A DNA stretch of 41,831 nucleotides, taken from contig JAISEL010000016.1 of the NCBI GenBank assembly GCA_031264185.1, positions 1 to 41,831 on the forward strand, written 5' to 3'. Origin of the DNA: Deltaproteobacteria bacterium. GTDB lineage: Bacteria; Desulfobacterota; Desulfarculia; Adiutricales; Adiutricaceae. Position numbers and translations under genes: made by a program. Shown in pieces: positions 7,196-15,946 of this stretch (positions are counted from its first letter, which is position 1; every line of letters starts with the position of its first letter). The notes beneath the pieces are model-generated. The model saw only the letters and a program-made list of their open reading frames with translations, was not told the DNA's origin and did not search any database.

Positions 7196-10100
7196 TTAGA
7201 ATTCGAAGCCTATGCCGAGCGAAGCTTTATGATCGTAGTAGTCTGAGGCGACATCAAGATCGTAGTTGGCAAAGACATCGACCGTGTCATTGATCTTAAC
7301 TTTTAAGCCGGCGCCGACCTGGAAGGTGCTGCGGGGCGGGGTTATGCCCCAAATCGGCATAGTGCCTCTGTAGCCGACAAAACCCACATTAACTTTGTTG
7401 TCAAGCTCTTTAGCCGTATAGGTCCAGCCAAGACGCAGTTCCGGGGTGATTTTAGCGTCACCGGCATCAATGGTGGTGTTGATTTTTACCTGAAGAGGTA
7501 TATCAACTAAGTCGTCATTATAACCGTCAAAATAGTTAAGCACACGATTGACATTTGAATGTTCTCTCCAGCCGTCCTGTTTCATATGCAAATAACGGAC
7601 TCCTATGGAGGGAGTAATTTCAAAATTGCCGGCCTGCAGAATCCAGCCGCCCCTGATTCCGAACTGCCAGGAATCAATGTCAAAGGAACCGGACTTACGG
7701 CCTAAAACAGGCACATTAACTGTAGAATCATTGTCAGCAGTGGAGTACGCAACTGTACCGTCAAGGAAGAGACCGTTGTCGAACTTATAGCTGCCGTAGA
7801 TGCCTAAACTGAACGTATCAGTGTCAATCTTGCCCATATCATGGTTTACTTTGATTTCGCCGAAGGAGAAGGCCATGGATGCGCCAAGGACCAGTCCGGG
7901 AACTCCGTCGAAGGTCCGATCATAACCCAGAGCGAATCCGCCGGCATCATACTTGTAACCGGCTACATCATCGTCATCATCCTGCTTGGACCAGGATCCG
8001 AACCCGCCGATCCAGGCCCGGTTCAATAACCCTTCACCGGCGGCCGGAGGAGTATTAAGATCTGCGGTATGAATCTTGTCCAACCGGCCAAGAACAACCG
8101 AGTTAGCCTTGAATATGGTGGTCGCTACGGCGTTTCTGACATTTACAGTGGCTTCGCCAATGCTCTGCCTTAAAATATATTCAACGAGATCAGAATAGCC
8201 GTGATTGGCGGCATAGTAGCCTCCATAAACTAAATATCCAGCTAAAGCACCCATGGCTTTAAAATCAGGATCAGTCGAAACCAAACTGTCGTTGTAAAGC
8301 CGATCAAGTAAATTCGCTGCGCTAGCGAAATTTCTGGTGTAATCGAATCCGGATTTACTGATCGCTCCGGTAAAACCAACATATGAGTTTACAACAGCCT
8401 GGCCAGCTGGATTAACGGTAATATCAAAGAATGGACTTTCAAATTTGGAATTAGGAGTAACATTATCAACAGTTCCATTGATGATTGTAGCTCCCACAAA
8501 ATTACTCATATTGGCAGCTGTAATGTTGCCGTCATTAAACATGACCTCAACCGTACCGTTATAATCTACGTCAGCTTCAAGCTGGCCAAGGTCAGCGGAG
8601 GAAGTCCCCAGAAGGTTAAGGAAGGAACCGTCATTCAAAAATACGCCTTGACCAACCTCAAGAATATTATTTTGACCGATGTTCAAGCCGCTGTCGTCAC
8701 CTACCCGGATACTACCGTTAATAAAGTTCCGGCTGCCGGGAATTCCGGAACCGAAAGCTGATATTTCGCTGCCGCCGGAAAGAATAAAGCCGCTGTTGGA
8801 CGGATCATCGAAATCAACAAAAGAATTAGAAGTCAGAATGATTTCGGTATCTTCTCCTGAAGCGGTAACGGATGAAGAGCCGGTAACCGGATTGGTGATG
8901 TTGAACCCGGTGTTACCCATGGTGACTGTGCCATTGGTAAAAGCCACGCTGCCGTTGTCTACATATACATAAGCGCCTGCTAAATTAACAAAATCGGCGC
9001 TGCTGGCAATTCTGCCATTATTTACACTGACAAAGCCCCGGAGCGTGTTATTGGAGTTTTGAGACATTACCAAAGAAATATTCTCTAGGAATATATTGTC
9101 AATGGTATTATTGCCGCCTCTCAGAGAAAGAGAACCGTCTGACTCTGTAGGCGCCACGTTCAACAAATTAGCAATATAGTTTTCGCCATTGCTGATAACA
9201 ATATTAGTCCTATCAGCATCTATTAAGGACAGACTATTCGTGCCACCGGAAATTTCAATGGAGCCGTTAGTATTTTCTACAGTATTAGTAACATTAACTT
9301 TTGAACTGTCCCCGGTAATTAGCAGGTTGCCGTTAGTTCCGGTCAAAATGTCAGCAACAGTAACAGTACTCCCATCAATCACCACGCTGCCATTGCTGGT
9401 GCCGGTAGTGATGACTCCATTAGAGCCAGCGAAATTAACAACAGAACCGTTAATCGCAATGTCGCCGGAAGCTGTCTCAATAAAGGCAGAAGTCCCAGTT
9501 AAATTCAAAGCGCTGTTATCAACTACAACTCCGCTGCTGGCGCTTATGTTGCCGCTGACATTAAAGTCAGCTTCGTTTATGATGGAAAGCGCCCCGTTTT
9601 CGGCAGTTAAAGCGCCGACTGAGCCCTTAGTGCCATCAATTGATACGGAATTATTGGCGAACAGCTGAGTGTTGGCAGCAATAAGGCTACCGCCGACAAT
9701 GGCTAAATCGCCGCCAGTGGCGTTGATCCACGCCGAAGCTCCAGTCATATTTAAGGTAGTGTTGGTAAAAGAAACATCCGTGGCTGCTAAAATATCGCCG
9801 CTTACATTTAAATTCGATTCAGTAATGCTAACATAAGTACTATTGGCAGTTAAATTGCCAACAGCGCCCACTGTGTTATCAATTTCTACAGACTGATTGC
9901 CGTACAGCTGAGTGTCGGTGCCAATAAGGGTACCGCCTGTAATGGATAAAGCGCCGTTAGTTGCGTTAATCCAAGAAGAAGGGACAGTCATATTTAAGGT
10001 GGTTCCGCTTAAAGCAACGCTAGTGTTCGCGACAATATTTCCGGTTAAGTTCAAATTCGAACCGGAAATAGCAACACCAGCTTTATCGGCAGTTAAATTG

Positions 10101-11899
10101 CCGACAGAACCATTGGTGTCATCAATTGCTATAGAATTATTGCTGTAAAACTGAGTGTCGGCTGCAATAAGTGTACTGCCGACAATGGTTAAATCGCCGT
10201 TAGTTGCGTTGATCCACGAAGAAGCGCCACTCATATTTAATGAAGTGCCAGCAATAACAACATCGGTGGCCGCAGTAATATTGCCGCTTACATTCAAATT
10301 CGAGCTAATCAGGTCAACATAACCATTTTCGCCAATGATATCAACGAAAGAACCGTTAACATTATCATAATCTACGCTTGTGTTAGCGTAAACAGTCCAG
10401 TTTGAATTTGTTTCGGCAGCAAACCTAGTGTTAGCAATTCGCACAGAATCACTCGTTGAATTAATAATACCAGCTGAACCAGTACCAGTTAAATTCAGCA
10501 AACCTACATCTTCTATATTAATAGAAGTGTTTGCCAGTATGCCATAGCCGGAAGCAGCTGAGACAGGTGTAAGGTTTAAGACATTAACACCGGAAATGTT
10601 TACAGACCCATTGACTGACTGAATAAGTTCCGTGCTTACATTTCCTGATACGATGCTAATATTGCCTTCGTTAGCAGTGATATTACCTGAAAGATTAATA
10701 TTGGAGCCGGAAATATTAATGTCGCCCGCAGCAGTTTGAATGTTGGTGCCATTAACCCTGACCGCATCCTCAATAGTTACATAGGTTCCGGCTGTAATAT
10801 TGCCGGTAAGATTTGTCTGGCCGCCGGTAATTTGAATGCTTTGGTTAGCTTCAATGAACGCGCCTGTAACGTTGTCGCCGGACAGGATGACGCTTCCGTT
10901 GGAAGAATTAATTCCAGCATCACCGAGAATTACATTGCTGGTGACTATTTCTACAGTTAGGTTGGCATTTATCCCCTCACCAGCAGCGCCAGTAGCATTA
11001 ATATTGCTGCCTGTGATTGATATGCCTTCCTCCAGAGCGGTCAGATTACCGGTAACATTTGAGCTATCAATAGTAAGACTTCCATTGGCAATAATATAAC
11101 CATCAGTAGCATTGACCAGACTATTAGCTAAAATGTCAATATTGCCTTCAGTGGAATTAATGTTAGCGGCAGTTACATTGCTGCTGCCAATCGTAATGGT
11201 CTTATTCGCAGTAATATTACCGGTAGCGTTAACGTTACTTCTGTCAGTAATATTCAGACGTCCTTCTGTGACATCTATGGAGTCAGCGACAACAGTAGTT
11301 GCGTTATTTATAATAACTGACTGATTGCCGGAAATATTTCCTGAATCGGAACCTGTTAAATTTACCAAGCTGCCATTGTCCAAAATAACGGAACCTTCAG
11401 TACTGACCAATTGGGATATGTTTCCGTCCGAGGCAGTGATTGTTCCGTTTGACAGGATAATATCGCCAGTCACAGTAATATTTAACCCTGTGCCTGAGCC
11501 ACTTTCAGAAACATTCAATTTACTGTCGGTTATAATAAAGTTTCCGCCAGCAGTTATAAGGCCACCATCTTCAGAAGTGCCTGCATTCTGTGTGGTGTTT
11601 ATGTTAATAGTTGAATTTCCCTGAATAACAATATTGTCTACTGCTGTTATGTTTGATAAATTTCCCATTGCAGTATTGTTAAGGGAAATATTACTACCAG
11701 CGGATATGTTACCGCCATCCATATCAGCTAAAACTGTACCGGAACCATCAGCATCTGTTCCATCTACAGTAACATTAGTGCCATTATAAAGTCCACCCCA
11801 GGCCACTCCATTGCCCAAAAACAGAAGGGCCCCTAAAACCATTGCCAGCGAGGCGGACACCAAAGTCAGGCCGCCCCACGTTTTCTGCCTATGTTCCAT
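7196..11899 (-). CDS. Sequon-rich type V autotransporter with C-terminal beta-barrel
   Basis: This 1567-residue surface protein starts with a signal peptide (basic MEHRQK, a hydrophobic core to about residue 33, likely cleavage near AWG). Residues from about 36 to 1150 form a low-complexity passenger rich in Asn, Gly, Ser and Thr, with recurring GNITA/GSNLNLSG units that suggest a beta-helix. It includes three 81-residue tandem repeats at 533-775. I count about 89 N-X-S/T sequons there, eight with Asp or Glu at -2. Residues from about 1285 to the end are an autotransporter beta-domain with alternating aromatic strands, ending in SLGIGFEF with the usual terminal Phe. The ATG has AAGGAG ten bases upstream. 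The likely role is adhesion or a surface layer; no protease or enzyme motif was seen. The oligosaccharyltransferase directly downstream makes the passenger a candidate N-glycoprotein. Confidence 0.9.
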   Translation of the reverse strand: MEHRQKTWGGLTLVSASLAMVLGALLFLGNGVAWGGLYNGTNVTVDGTDADGSGTVLADMDGGNISAGSNISLNNTAMGNLSNITAVDNIVIQGNSTININTTQNAGTSEDGGLITAGGNFIITDSKLNVSESGSGTGLNITVTGDIILSNGTITASDGNISQLVSTEGSVILDNGSLVNLTGSDSGNISGNQSVIINNATTVVADSIDVTEGRLNITDRSNVNATGNITANKTITIGSSNVTAANINSTEGNIDILANSLVNATDGYIIANGSLTIDSSNVTGNLTALEEGISITGSNINATGAAGEGINANLTVEIVTSNVILGDAGINSSNGSVILSGDNVTGAFIEANQSIQITGGQTNLTGNITAGTYVTIEDAVRVNGTNIQTAAGDINISGSNINLSGNITANEGNISIVSGNVSTELIQSVNGSVNISGVNVLNLTPVSAASGYGILANTSINIEDVGLLNLTGTGSAGIINSTSDSVRIANTRFAAETNSNWTVYANTSVDYDNVNGSFVDIIGENGYVDLISSNLNVSGNITAATDVVIAGTSLNMSGASSWINATNGDLTIVGSTLIAADTQFYSNNSIAIDDTNGSVGNLTADKAGVAISGSNLNLTGNIVANTSVALSGTTLNMTVPSSWINATNGALSITGGTLIGTDTQLYGNQSVEIDNTVGAVGNLTANSTYVSITESNLNVSGDILAATDVSFTNTTLNMTGASAWINATGGDLAIVGGSLIAANTQLFANNSVSIDGTKGSVGALTAENGALSIINEADFNVSGNISASSGVVVDNSALNLTGTSAFIETASGDIAINGSVVNFAGSNGVITTGTSNGSVVIDGSTVTVADILTGTNGNLLITGDSSKVNVTNTVENTNGSIEISGGTNSLSLIDADRTNIVISNGENYIANLLNVAPTESDGSLSLRGGNNTIDNIFLENISLVMSQNSNNTLRGFVSVNNGRIASSADFVNLAGAYVYVDNGSVAFTNGTVTMGNTGFNITNPVTGSSSVTASGEDTEIILTSNSFVDFDDPSNSGFILSGGSEISAFGSGIPGSRNFINGSIRVGDDSGLNIGQNNILEVGQGVFLNDGSFLNLLGTSSADLGQLEADVDYNGTVEVMFNDGNITAANMSNFVGATIINGTVDNVTPNSKFESPFFDITVNPAGQAVVNSYVGFTGAISKSGFDYTRNFASAANLLDRLYNDSLVSTDPDFKAMGALAGYLVYGGYYAANHGYSDLVEYILRQSIGEATVNVRNAVATTIFKANSVVLGRLDKIHTADLNTPPAAGEGLLNRAWIGGFGSWSKQDDDDDVAGYKYDAGGFALGYDRTFDGVPGLVLGASMAFSFGEIKVNHDMGKIDTDTFSLGIYGSYKFDNGLFLDGTVAYSTADNDSTVNVPVLGRKSGSFDIDSWQFGIRGGWILQAGNFEITPSIGVRYLHMKQDGWREHSNVNRVLNYFDGYNDDLVDIPLQVKINTTIDAGDAKITPELRLGWTYTAKELDNKVNVGFVGYRGTMPIWGITPPRSTFQVGAGLKVKINDTVDVFANYDLDVASDYYDHKASLGIGFEF
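9575..10303 (-). repeat. Three tandem 243-base repeats inside the autotransporter passenger
   Basis: Units run 10303-10061, 10060-9818 and 9817-9575 with no gaps. Each encodes 81 residues beginning SNLNVSG or SNLNLTG, and each contains a WINAT motif about 30 residues in and a GSLIAA/GTLIGT-TQL segment near residue 45. A diverged partial fourth copy starts at about 9570 (ADFNVSGNIS). Every unit carries several N-X-S/T sites in matching positions. The in-frame spacing indicates expansion by duplication of a beta-helix block. Confidence 0.9.
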
Positions 11900-11997
11900 A
11901 AATCCGTAACTCCTTGTTGTACATCAGGGGCCCTGCAAAAAAACCGTTTCCCTCAGTCGAACCCCGTAATTGTTAAGTTAAAAGCCTAAAAACTATA

Positions 11998-12026
11998 ATT
12001 TTAACTCTCAAACACTTAAAAACCAA
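11998..12026 (-). promoter_or_regulatory. Candidate promoter for the autotransporter run
   Basis: On the - strand TTGGTT (12026-12021) and TAAAAT (12003-11998) are separated by 17 bases. The -10 matches the consensus at five of six positions and the -35 at only three. Transcription from here would leave a leader of roughly 90 bases before the AAGGAG and ATG. The surrounding DNA is AT-rich, so chance matches are likely. Confidence 0.3.
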
Positions 12027-12371
12027 GATAATCACCAAATTTTTTATTATTTTATACTATTTATTTTTCACCTCCATCGAATTTCTGTTTAAAGCTTGCC
12101 AAATTAGTAAAGATTCTTAACACTGCCAGTAATTAAAACCCGCCCCAAAAAATAAAACTCGCAGATCCAGGGTCCCTCACCCTTGATCCGACTTAAAACA
12201 GATATAATTAGCAATTTTTTTGAAAAAAAATAAGGCAAATAAAATCAAGAGCTATCTTATTCCCAATCTTTAACCCGGATTACTGCTGTAAACCCCGATC
12301 AGCTCCTAACCGGACAGCAAAATAACTCAAAGAGCCTAAAACCCTTAATATCCGCCAGGTTAAATCACCGC

Positions 12372-12650
12372 TCACTCTTCCTTTCGGATAAAACCCCAAA
12401 GCTCACGCATTTCCTTGGCCACTTTAGCACCAACTTCGGGCCGTGTCAATTAAAAACAGTTTCTCTCCCAAAAAAATTCCGTCTTTCCCTTTCTTCTGGC
12501 CGCGAAAGCAAAAAGCCAAATATAAAGGTTCAACCGGCATGGTTCAATGAAAAAAAGACTCCGGAAAACTGCCATTACTTCCGGACAATTTTAAATCAGG
12601 ACTTACCCCGGCTCTCTTTCACCCGGAAGGCTACAAAAAACAAAATTTAA
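12372..12650 (-). pseudogene. Possible decayed gene remnant, family not recognised
   Basis: Conceptual translation of the - strand gives protein-like segments that jump frames. In order they are SPDLKLSGSNGSFPESFFH, then after a stop MPVEPLYLAFCFRGQKKGKD continuing into GIFLGEKLFLIDTAR, then a one-base shift into PEVGAKVAKEMRELWGFIRK and a TGA at 12372. The last segment looks like a normal amphipathic C terminus, and the join at ...DTAR/PEV is seamless apart from the frame change. I infer a gene broken by at least one frameshift and one stop. I do not recognise the family, and chance open frames remain possible at this length. Confidence 0.35.
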
Positions 12651-13119
12651 GAAATTATATCCGTCTAATACTGCCTTGTCAACAGCTCAAAAGACAAAAT
12701 CCAGAGAATAAATAAATTCAGCGTTATTTTTCTAAAATTATTTTAGTTTATTTTTATCTATGGTAAAAATATTGAGCTTTTCCTAACTGTTCCGGCTCTG
12801 AAACGAGCTGACCGAAAAATTATCCCGGACAAAACCTGTCTTTTGATTACTGACTGCCAGGGACTGAGAACCGGAAAAAAATGACTTATTAAATATTATG
12901 ATTTCAACATCCTTCATCGGCAAAAAACAGGAGATTCTTTAAAAAATTCCCCTGCTGAGAGGCAAATTCAGGTCATCTGAGTCCAATCCTTGGGTGTTTA
13001 CGGCAGCCTTCAGCGCAGATTGCTAAGATTACACTCCCAATTAGCATAATTTACCTGACTATGAACTCAGGCTCTATACAGCTGAATTTTCTTCCTGATC
13101 ATAGTAGACTAAAAGGAAA

Positions 13120-14337
13120 TTAATGTAAAGACTTTTTTTCGAACCGTTCCATAATTTTACCTGCTTCCAGCCGGGCCCTTTTATCGGCCTCAAGAACTCC
13201 TTCCATTGTCGAGACCCTATCTATCGGCAGAATATTCAGGCACTCTTCAACCACCGGTATTATCTGAACAAAAGGAATCCGACCGGTTAAAAACCCCCGG
13301 ACCGCCTCTTCATTGGCCCCGTTCATAATGGCCGGAGCTGTCCCTCCCCGGCGGCCGGCCTCTTCGGCCAGGGCCAGGCCCCGGAAGAACTTCCGGTCCG
13401 GCTCGGCAAAGGTCAGGCTGCTTAAAGTTAAATCCAGAGCCTCAATCCCCAGAGGACTGCGGCATCCCTTTGGGCCGGCTACCGGCCATCTTGCGGGATG
13501 GCTTAAGCTGTAAGCCAAAGACAGGCGCATGTCGGCCGGACCTAGTTGAGCCAGCTGAGAGCCGTCGACAAACTCGACCAAAGAATGAACCGCGCTCTGG
13601 GGGTGAACCAGGACCTCAATAAGATCGTAAGGGATCCCGAAAAGATGATGAGCCTCTATGACTTCCAGACCCTTGTTCATTAAAGTGGCGCTGTCGCAGC
13701 TTATTTTAGGCCCCATGGACCATCTGGGATGGTTTAGGGCCATTTCCCTGGTTACGCATCTGAGCTGTTCTGCGGTCCAGCCTAAAAAAGGACCGCCTGA
13801 GGCAGTTAAAATAAGCCTTCTGATTCCCTGGCCGGTCAGTTTTCCGCCCAAAGCCTGGAAAACGGCCGAGTGCTCGCTGTCCGCCGGCGAAATTTGACTG
13901 ATCATAGGCCGGATAAGCTCTCCGGCCAAAACCAGGCTTTCCTTATTGGCCAGAGCGACCTTAAGCCCGGCCTTAAGGGCGGCCCAGGTCGGCTTCAGCC
14001 CGGCCGCTCCGGCCATGGCCGAAAGAACTGCAGCCGCTCCGCTATGGGCAGCTACGGATGCGGCTCCCGCCTCCCCTGACAGGATCTCCGGAAAGTTTTC
14101 TTTTCTGAGGCCTCTGGCTTTTAAAAGAGCCGCCAGTTTTCCGGCCTCATCCGGACCCAGAACCGAAACCGCTTTTGGCTTAAAACGGATTACGGATCCG
14201 GCCAGAGGCTCCAGGCTGGCGGCCGCCGCCAGACCAACTATCTCTATATGCTCAGGAAAAGCCTCAGCCAGACTCAGGGCCTGACGTCCGACGGAACCGG
14301 TTGAGCCTAATACGGCCAGTTTTATAGGATCAGTCAT
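13120..14337 (-). CDS. dxr: 1-deoxy-D-xylulose 5-phosphate reductoisomerase
   Basis: This 405-residue enzyme converts DXP to MEP using NADPH and a divalent metal, the committed step of the non-mevalonate isoprenoid pathway. The pathway ultimately supplies the undecaprenyl carrier used by the wall and glycan genes in this window. Visible landmarks are the NADPH-binding GSTGSVG (residues 11-17), ALANKESLVLAG, TASGGPF, the long active-site block NHPRWSMGPKISCDSATLMNKGLE, LVHPQSAVHSLVE and the C-terminal GANEEAV. The length is normal. In many proteobacteria dxr sits beside cdsA, as here, but uppS, frr and rseP are absent from this neighbourhood. It follows cdsA by 137 bases, which contain no obvious terminator. 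Confidence 0.95.
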   Translation of the reverse strand: MTDPIKLAVLGSTGSVGRQALSLAEAFPEHIEIVGLAAAASLEPLAGSVIRFKPKAVSVLGPDEAGKLAALLKARGLRKENFPEILSGEAGAASVAAHSGAAAVLSAMAGAAGLKPTWAALKAGLKVALANKESLVLAGELIRPMISQISPADSEHSAVFQALGGKLTGQGIRRLILTASGGPFLGWTAEQLRCVTREMALNHPRWSMGPKISCDSATLMNKGLEVIEAHHLFGIPYDLIEVLVHPQSAVHSLVEFVDGSQLAQLGPADMRLSLAYSLSHPARWPVAGPKGCRSPLGIEALDLTLSSLTFAEPDRKFFRGLALAEEAGRRGGTAPAIMNGANEEAVRGFLTGRIPFVQIIPVVEECLNILPIDRVSTMEGVLEADKRARLEAGKIMERFEKKSLH

Positions 14338-14474
14338 GCTTAAAATCTTTTATTCTTAAAACCGACAGCTCTTTAAACAATCGGAGGCCGGACCGGCTGA
14401 TCCTGACCTCCAGTAAACTAAAAACCTGACCTAAATTATATGTCCGCCTGTCCGGCCTGTCCTGTTCGGAAAAC

Positions 14475-15311
14475 TTAAGGGGACATCTGGAAATTTATGT
14501 AAAAATAGACCACCGGCAGGTTGAACAGCAGGGAATCCAGCCGGTCCCAGACTCCGCCGTGGCCCAGTAATATAGATGAGGTGTCCTTAAGGCCCATGGC
14601 TCTTTTCAAAGCTGACTCAAAAAGGTCCCCGAAGGACCCCCATAAGGCCAGGACCAGGCTTAAGACCGCAATGGAAGACCGGGAAAACTCCGGCGGCAGG
14701 TAGGAAAACGACAGGGCTCCGGCAATGACGGCGGTCAGACACCCGCCGAACAGGCCGGAAATTGTTTTATTCGGGCTGACTTTGGGAAAGAGCCTGGGGC
14801 CTTTAAGATAGGACCCGATATAGTAGGCCCCGGTATCGGTCAGACAGGTGACTGAAATGGCATAAAACAGCCACCTGCTGCCGAAATATTCCTGCTTAAT
14901 CAAAAAGATGAAGGAGAGCAGAAAACTTAAATAAAAATGGCCCAGCGCGTACCGGGAAATAAGATTGACCGCCGCCCGGTCTTCCTTTTCCGGGAGAACG
15001 GCCATTAAGTAGAGAGCCCCCAGACCTAAGGACAAGGCCAGACCCAGACCCTGGCCCTGGGGGCCGAAAAGAAGAGCCCCAGCCCCGGTGGCCAGCCAGC
15101 CCAGAACAGCCAAACTAAGAAGCCCCAGCCGCTCCCGGCCCAGCAGATTGACGCTGAACTCCCACCAGCAGACAGCCCCCAGAACGCCGACCACCCCCAG
15201 AATGACCAGATTATTGTCCATAAAAATAGCCAATAAAGTCGGGGGGATCAAGATAAGCGCTATCAGCCACCGGCTGAGCTGCCCTTTGGTTACGCGTTCT
15301 CCCAAACTCAC
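14475..15311 (-). CDS. cdsA: Phosphatidate cytidylyltransferase (CDP-diglyceride synthase)
   Basis: The 278-residue membrane protein carries the CdsA signature near the C terminus (SALKRAMGLKDTSSILLGHG followed by GVWDRLDS), plus the preceding LTDTGAYYIGSYLKGPRLFPKVSPNKT segment. About eight hydrophobic segments fill the rest. It makes CDP-diacylglycerol from phosphatidic acid and CTP at the inner membrane, the precursor of phosphatidylethanolamine, phosphatidylglycerol and cardiolipin. The start is GTG at 15311, with CAGGAG seven bases before it. It lies between an unknown gene and dxr on the same strand. Confidence 0.95.
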   Translation of the reverse strand: MSLGERVTKGQLSRWLIALILIPPTLLAIFMDNNLVILGVVGVLGAVCWWEFSVNLLGRERLGLLSLAVLGWLATGAGALLFGPQGQGLGLALSLGLGALYLMAVLPEKEDRAAVNLISRYALGHFYLSFLLSFIFLIKQEYFGSRWLFYAISVTCLTDTGAYYIGSYLKGPRLFPKVSPNKTISGLFGGCLTAVIAGALSFSYLPPEFSRSSIAVLSLVLALWGSFGDLFESALKRAMGLKDTSSILLGHGGVWDRLDSLLFNLPVVYFYINFQMSP

Positions 15312-15388
15312 AAAAGACTCCTGAAAATCTCCTGACTGTCCGCTGCCAGGCGGTCTTAACGGCTGTCAGGCGAAGCGGCGGCCGCCGG

Positions 15389-15853
15389 TCAGAGCGGCTC
15401 CATGTCTTCAGCCTTGCTCTGCCTGGTCAGCCGAAAGGCCCAGGCCGAAACTTTCTGCTCCTTCAGAAAAGCGAATCCCCGGCCCAGATATTCGTCAGCC
15501 GACTTCCAGCCCATAATCTCCTGACCCCAGTACAGGCCGCTTTGGGACTGCCAGGGCATCATGACCGTATCCTCCACCAGGACAAAAAGGCCGTAAATGG
15601 GCTCCGGCCCGCCGACCTGGGATTTCCATTCCGTGAAGGAAGCCTCAGGCGGCATGGGGGTTATTTCGTAACGGCTGATGAAATCCCTCTGATCCTGCCC
15701 GGAAATCCGGAGCTGGCTCTCCAGAGTCCAGAGACCGGCCGCATGGCTCATCAGCAGCTGTCCCTGGGCATCGTGCCGGTTATCTTCCTGATCGTAATAA
15801 TGGCCTTCTACGGCCCAAAGGCCCGGCTCCAAAAGATAGGTATGCCTGAACAC
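15389..15853 (-). CDS. Conserved-looking 154-residue protein of unknown function
   Basis: I do not recognise the family. The product is soluble, with no signal peptide or membrane segment, and is rich in Trp and Tyr. Alternating patterns such as GLWAVEGHYYDQ, GLWTLESQLRISG and FISRYEITPM suggest an all-beta, possibly barrel-like fold. The start is GTG at 15853, with GGGAG about nine bases upstream; an in-frame TGA lies shortly before, so it cannot extend far. It lies between nagZ and cdsA on the same strand. The GC-rich codon use matches its neighbours, so it looks native. A beta-barrel ligand-binding or enzyme accessory role would be speculation. Confidence 0.65.
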   Translation of the reverse strand: MFRHTYLLEPGLWAVEGHYYDQEDNRHDAQGQLLMSHAAGLWTLESQLRISGQDQRDFISRYEITPMPPEASFTEWKSQVGGPEPIYGLFVLVEDTVMMPWQSQSGLYWGQEIMGWKSADEYLGRGFAFLKEQKVSAWAFRLTRQSKAEDMEPL

Positions 15854-15946
15854 CGGCTGAATCTCCCGTTCTCAGCATTTCTGCCGGACAATTCTTAATT
15901 GATCAAAAAAGACTTCCCGTCAGGCGCGGAGGCCCGGACTTAAATG

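Larger units (their letters stand above)
11900..13119. other. 1.2-kb non-coding stretch between dxr and the autotransporter
   Basis: There is no intact gene here. The part next to the autotransporter (11900-12120) is AT-rich and probably holds its promoter and leader. About 12372-12650 reads as a broken coding remnant on the - strand, listed separately. The part next to dxr (12660-13119) is AT-rich and has only a 44-codon frame (12783-12917, - strand) without a ribosome binding site. No clear terminator follows dxr. Confidence 0.5.

Noticed and set aside
9189-9668. Long open frame on the + strand opposite the autotransporter, with others nearby
   Set aside because: These are antisense shadows of the repetitive Asn/Ser/Thr codons. 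They have no ribosome binding site and show Val/Pro/Leu-biased low-complexity translation.
9575-10303. CRISPR-like or mobile-element repeat
   Set aside because: The 243-base units are in frame, adjacent without spacers and encode the passenger. They are protein-domain repeats.
12783-12917. 44-residue frame on the - strand (starts MKDVEIIIF)
   Set aside because: No ribosome binding site, no family resemblance, and short enough to arise by chance in this non-coding stretch.
15370-15395. GC-rich dyad (CGGCGGCCGCCG) near the end of the 154-residue gene as a terminator
   Set aside because: No T-tract follows on the transcribed strand, and similar CCGG-rich strings occur throughout the coding DNA.
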